In this document: piece by piece, positions 4,845 through 5,167 of the stretch
Position numbering within the stretch: position 1 is the stretch's first letter
Layout of the letters: every line of letters begins with the position of its first letter
Source of the DNA: Treponema sp.
Lineage (GTDB): Bacteria > Spirochaetota > Spirochaetia > Treponematales > Treponemataceae
Assembly (NCBI GenBank): GCA_024699205.1
Contig: JAILQA010000515.1
Span: 1 to 5,167, forward strand
DNA length: 5,167 bases
Direction of reading: 5' to 3'
Notes under the pieces: generated by a model
The model's database searches: none
The model's input: the letters and a program-made list of their open reading frames with translations, nothing else
What the model was told of the DNA's origin: nothing
Program-made: the position numbers and the translations under genes

Positions 4845-5167
4845 ATGAAAAAAATAATTCTGATATTAATTGCTGTTTACCTTGTAATTCCTTCTTATTC
4901 ACAAAAGAATAATATCACACAAAAAAAAGAAAATGTAGAAAATCTAAGTTTTCCATCAGCAATAATTAATGATGATAATGTTCGTTTAAGGACGGAACCA
5001 AATTTATATTGCGATAAAATCTGTCTTCTTGCAAAAAATACTCAGGTCGAAATAATAAAAATATCAAAGATTTTTTTAAATATAGATGGTAAAAATTTTC
5101 CATGGATTAAAGTTCGGGTTATTAAAGATTCAAAAGCAGTTTCAGGTTGGGTTTATGGGCAATATGT
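4845..5167 (+). CDS. Secreted SH3b-domain protein, 3' part outside the window
   Basis: The open frame runs from the ATG at 4845 to the window end, giving 107 complete residues and no stop. Residues 1-19 form a signal peptide: MKK, a hydrophobic stretch, and a likely cleavage after Ser-Tyr-Ser before QKN. There is no lipobox, so it is probably periplasmic or surface-exposed. After a polar linker (20-40), residues 43-107 look like a bacterial SH3 (SH3b) domain: DDNVRLRTEPN (43-53), a hydrophobic strand TQVEIIKIS (66-74), PWIKVRV (86-92) and GWVYGQY (101-107). Such domains often bind cell-wall peptides or act as extracytoplasmic protein modules, and spirochaetes have many small SH3 proteins. Two cysteines (56 and 60, YCDKIC) in the loop are unusual for this fold and might form a disulphide or a small loop clamp. 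The gene is more AT-rich than its neighbours and has an A8 run (4921-4928) and a T7 run (5071-5077). Further domains may lie beyond the edge. Confidence 0.85.
   Translation, partial: MKKIILILIAVYLVIPSYSQKNNITQKKENVENLSFPSAIINDDNVRLRTEPNLYCDKICLLAKNTQVEIIKISKIFLNIDGKNFPWIKVRVIKDSKAVSGWVYGQY

Overview
The window looks like chromosomal DNA of a host-associated or rumen spirochaete, most likely a Treponema. The reasons are low overall GC, a small beta-barrel protein of the Borrelia/Treponema DUF3996 (BAPKO_0422-like) type, a large double-Cache chemoreceptor, and a small secreted SH3-domain protein. The genus is an inference from family resemblance, since no rRNA or other marker gene is present.

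Layout from left to right. Bases 1-34 are the unassigned 3' end of something entering from the left, followed by a strong hairpin plus T7 terminator (30-76). A minus-strand gene (93-566) encodes a 157-residue outer-membrane-type beta-barrel protein. A divergent control region (567-737) holds an extended -10 promoter facing each way and two short palindromes. A plus-strand gene (start best placed at 738, end 2882) encodes a complete methyl-accepting chemotaxis protein. A 113-nt gap follows, with a long hairpin and then a candidate promoter lying almost on top of the next start codon. A plus-strand gene (2996-4318) encodes a 12-helix MATE-family exporter. It converges, 46 nt apart, on a small minus-strand DUF2087 gene (best start 4637). 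A second divergent region (4638-4844) carries a perfect 19-nt palindrome over the DUF2087 promoter and a promoter for the last gene. That gene is a secreted SH3b-domain protein starting at 4845 and cut by the window edge.

The genes look like independent transcription units rather than one operon. Each has its own promoter-like sequence, and hairpins separate most units. The chemoreceptor should feed the CheA/CheW array that steers flagellar rotation. The MATE protein exports cationic or amphipathic compounds. The barrel and SH3 proteins belong to the cell envelope. DUF2087 is probably a small regulatory or nucleic-acid-binding domain, but its role is unknown.

I found no mobile element, CRISPR array, tRNA, rRNA, riboswitch or clear new system. 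The points most worth a second look are regulatory: a possibly leaderless MATE transcript, the palindrome over the DUF2087 promoter, the palindromes between the barrel and chemoreceptor genes, and an A8 tract near the start of the SH3 gene. No stretch longer than 300 bases is without a gene.
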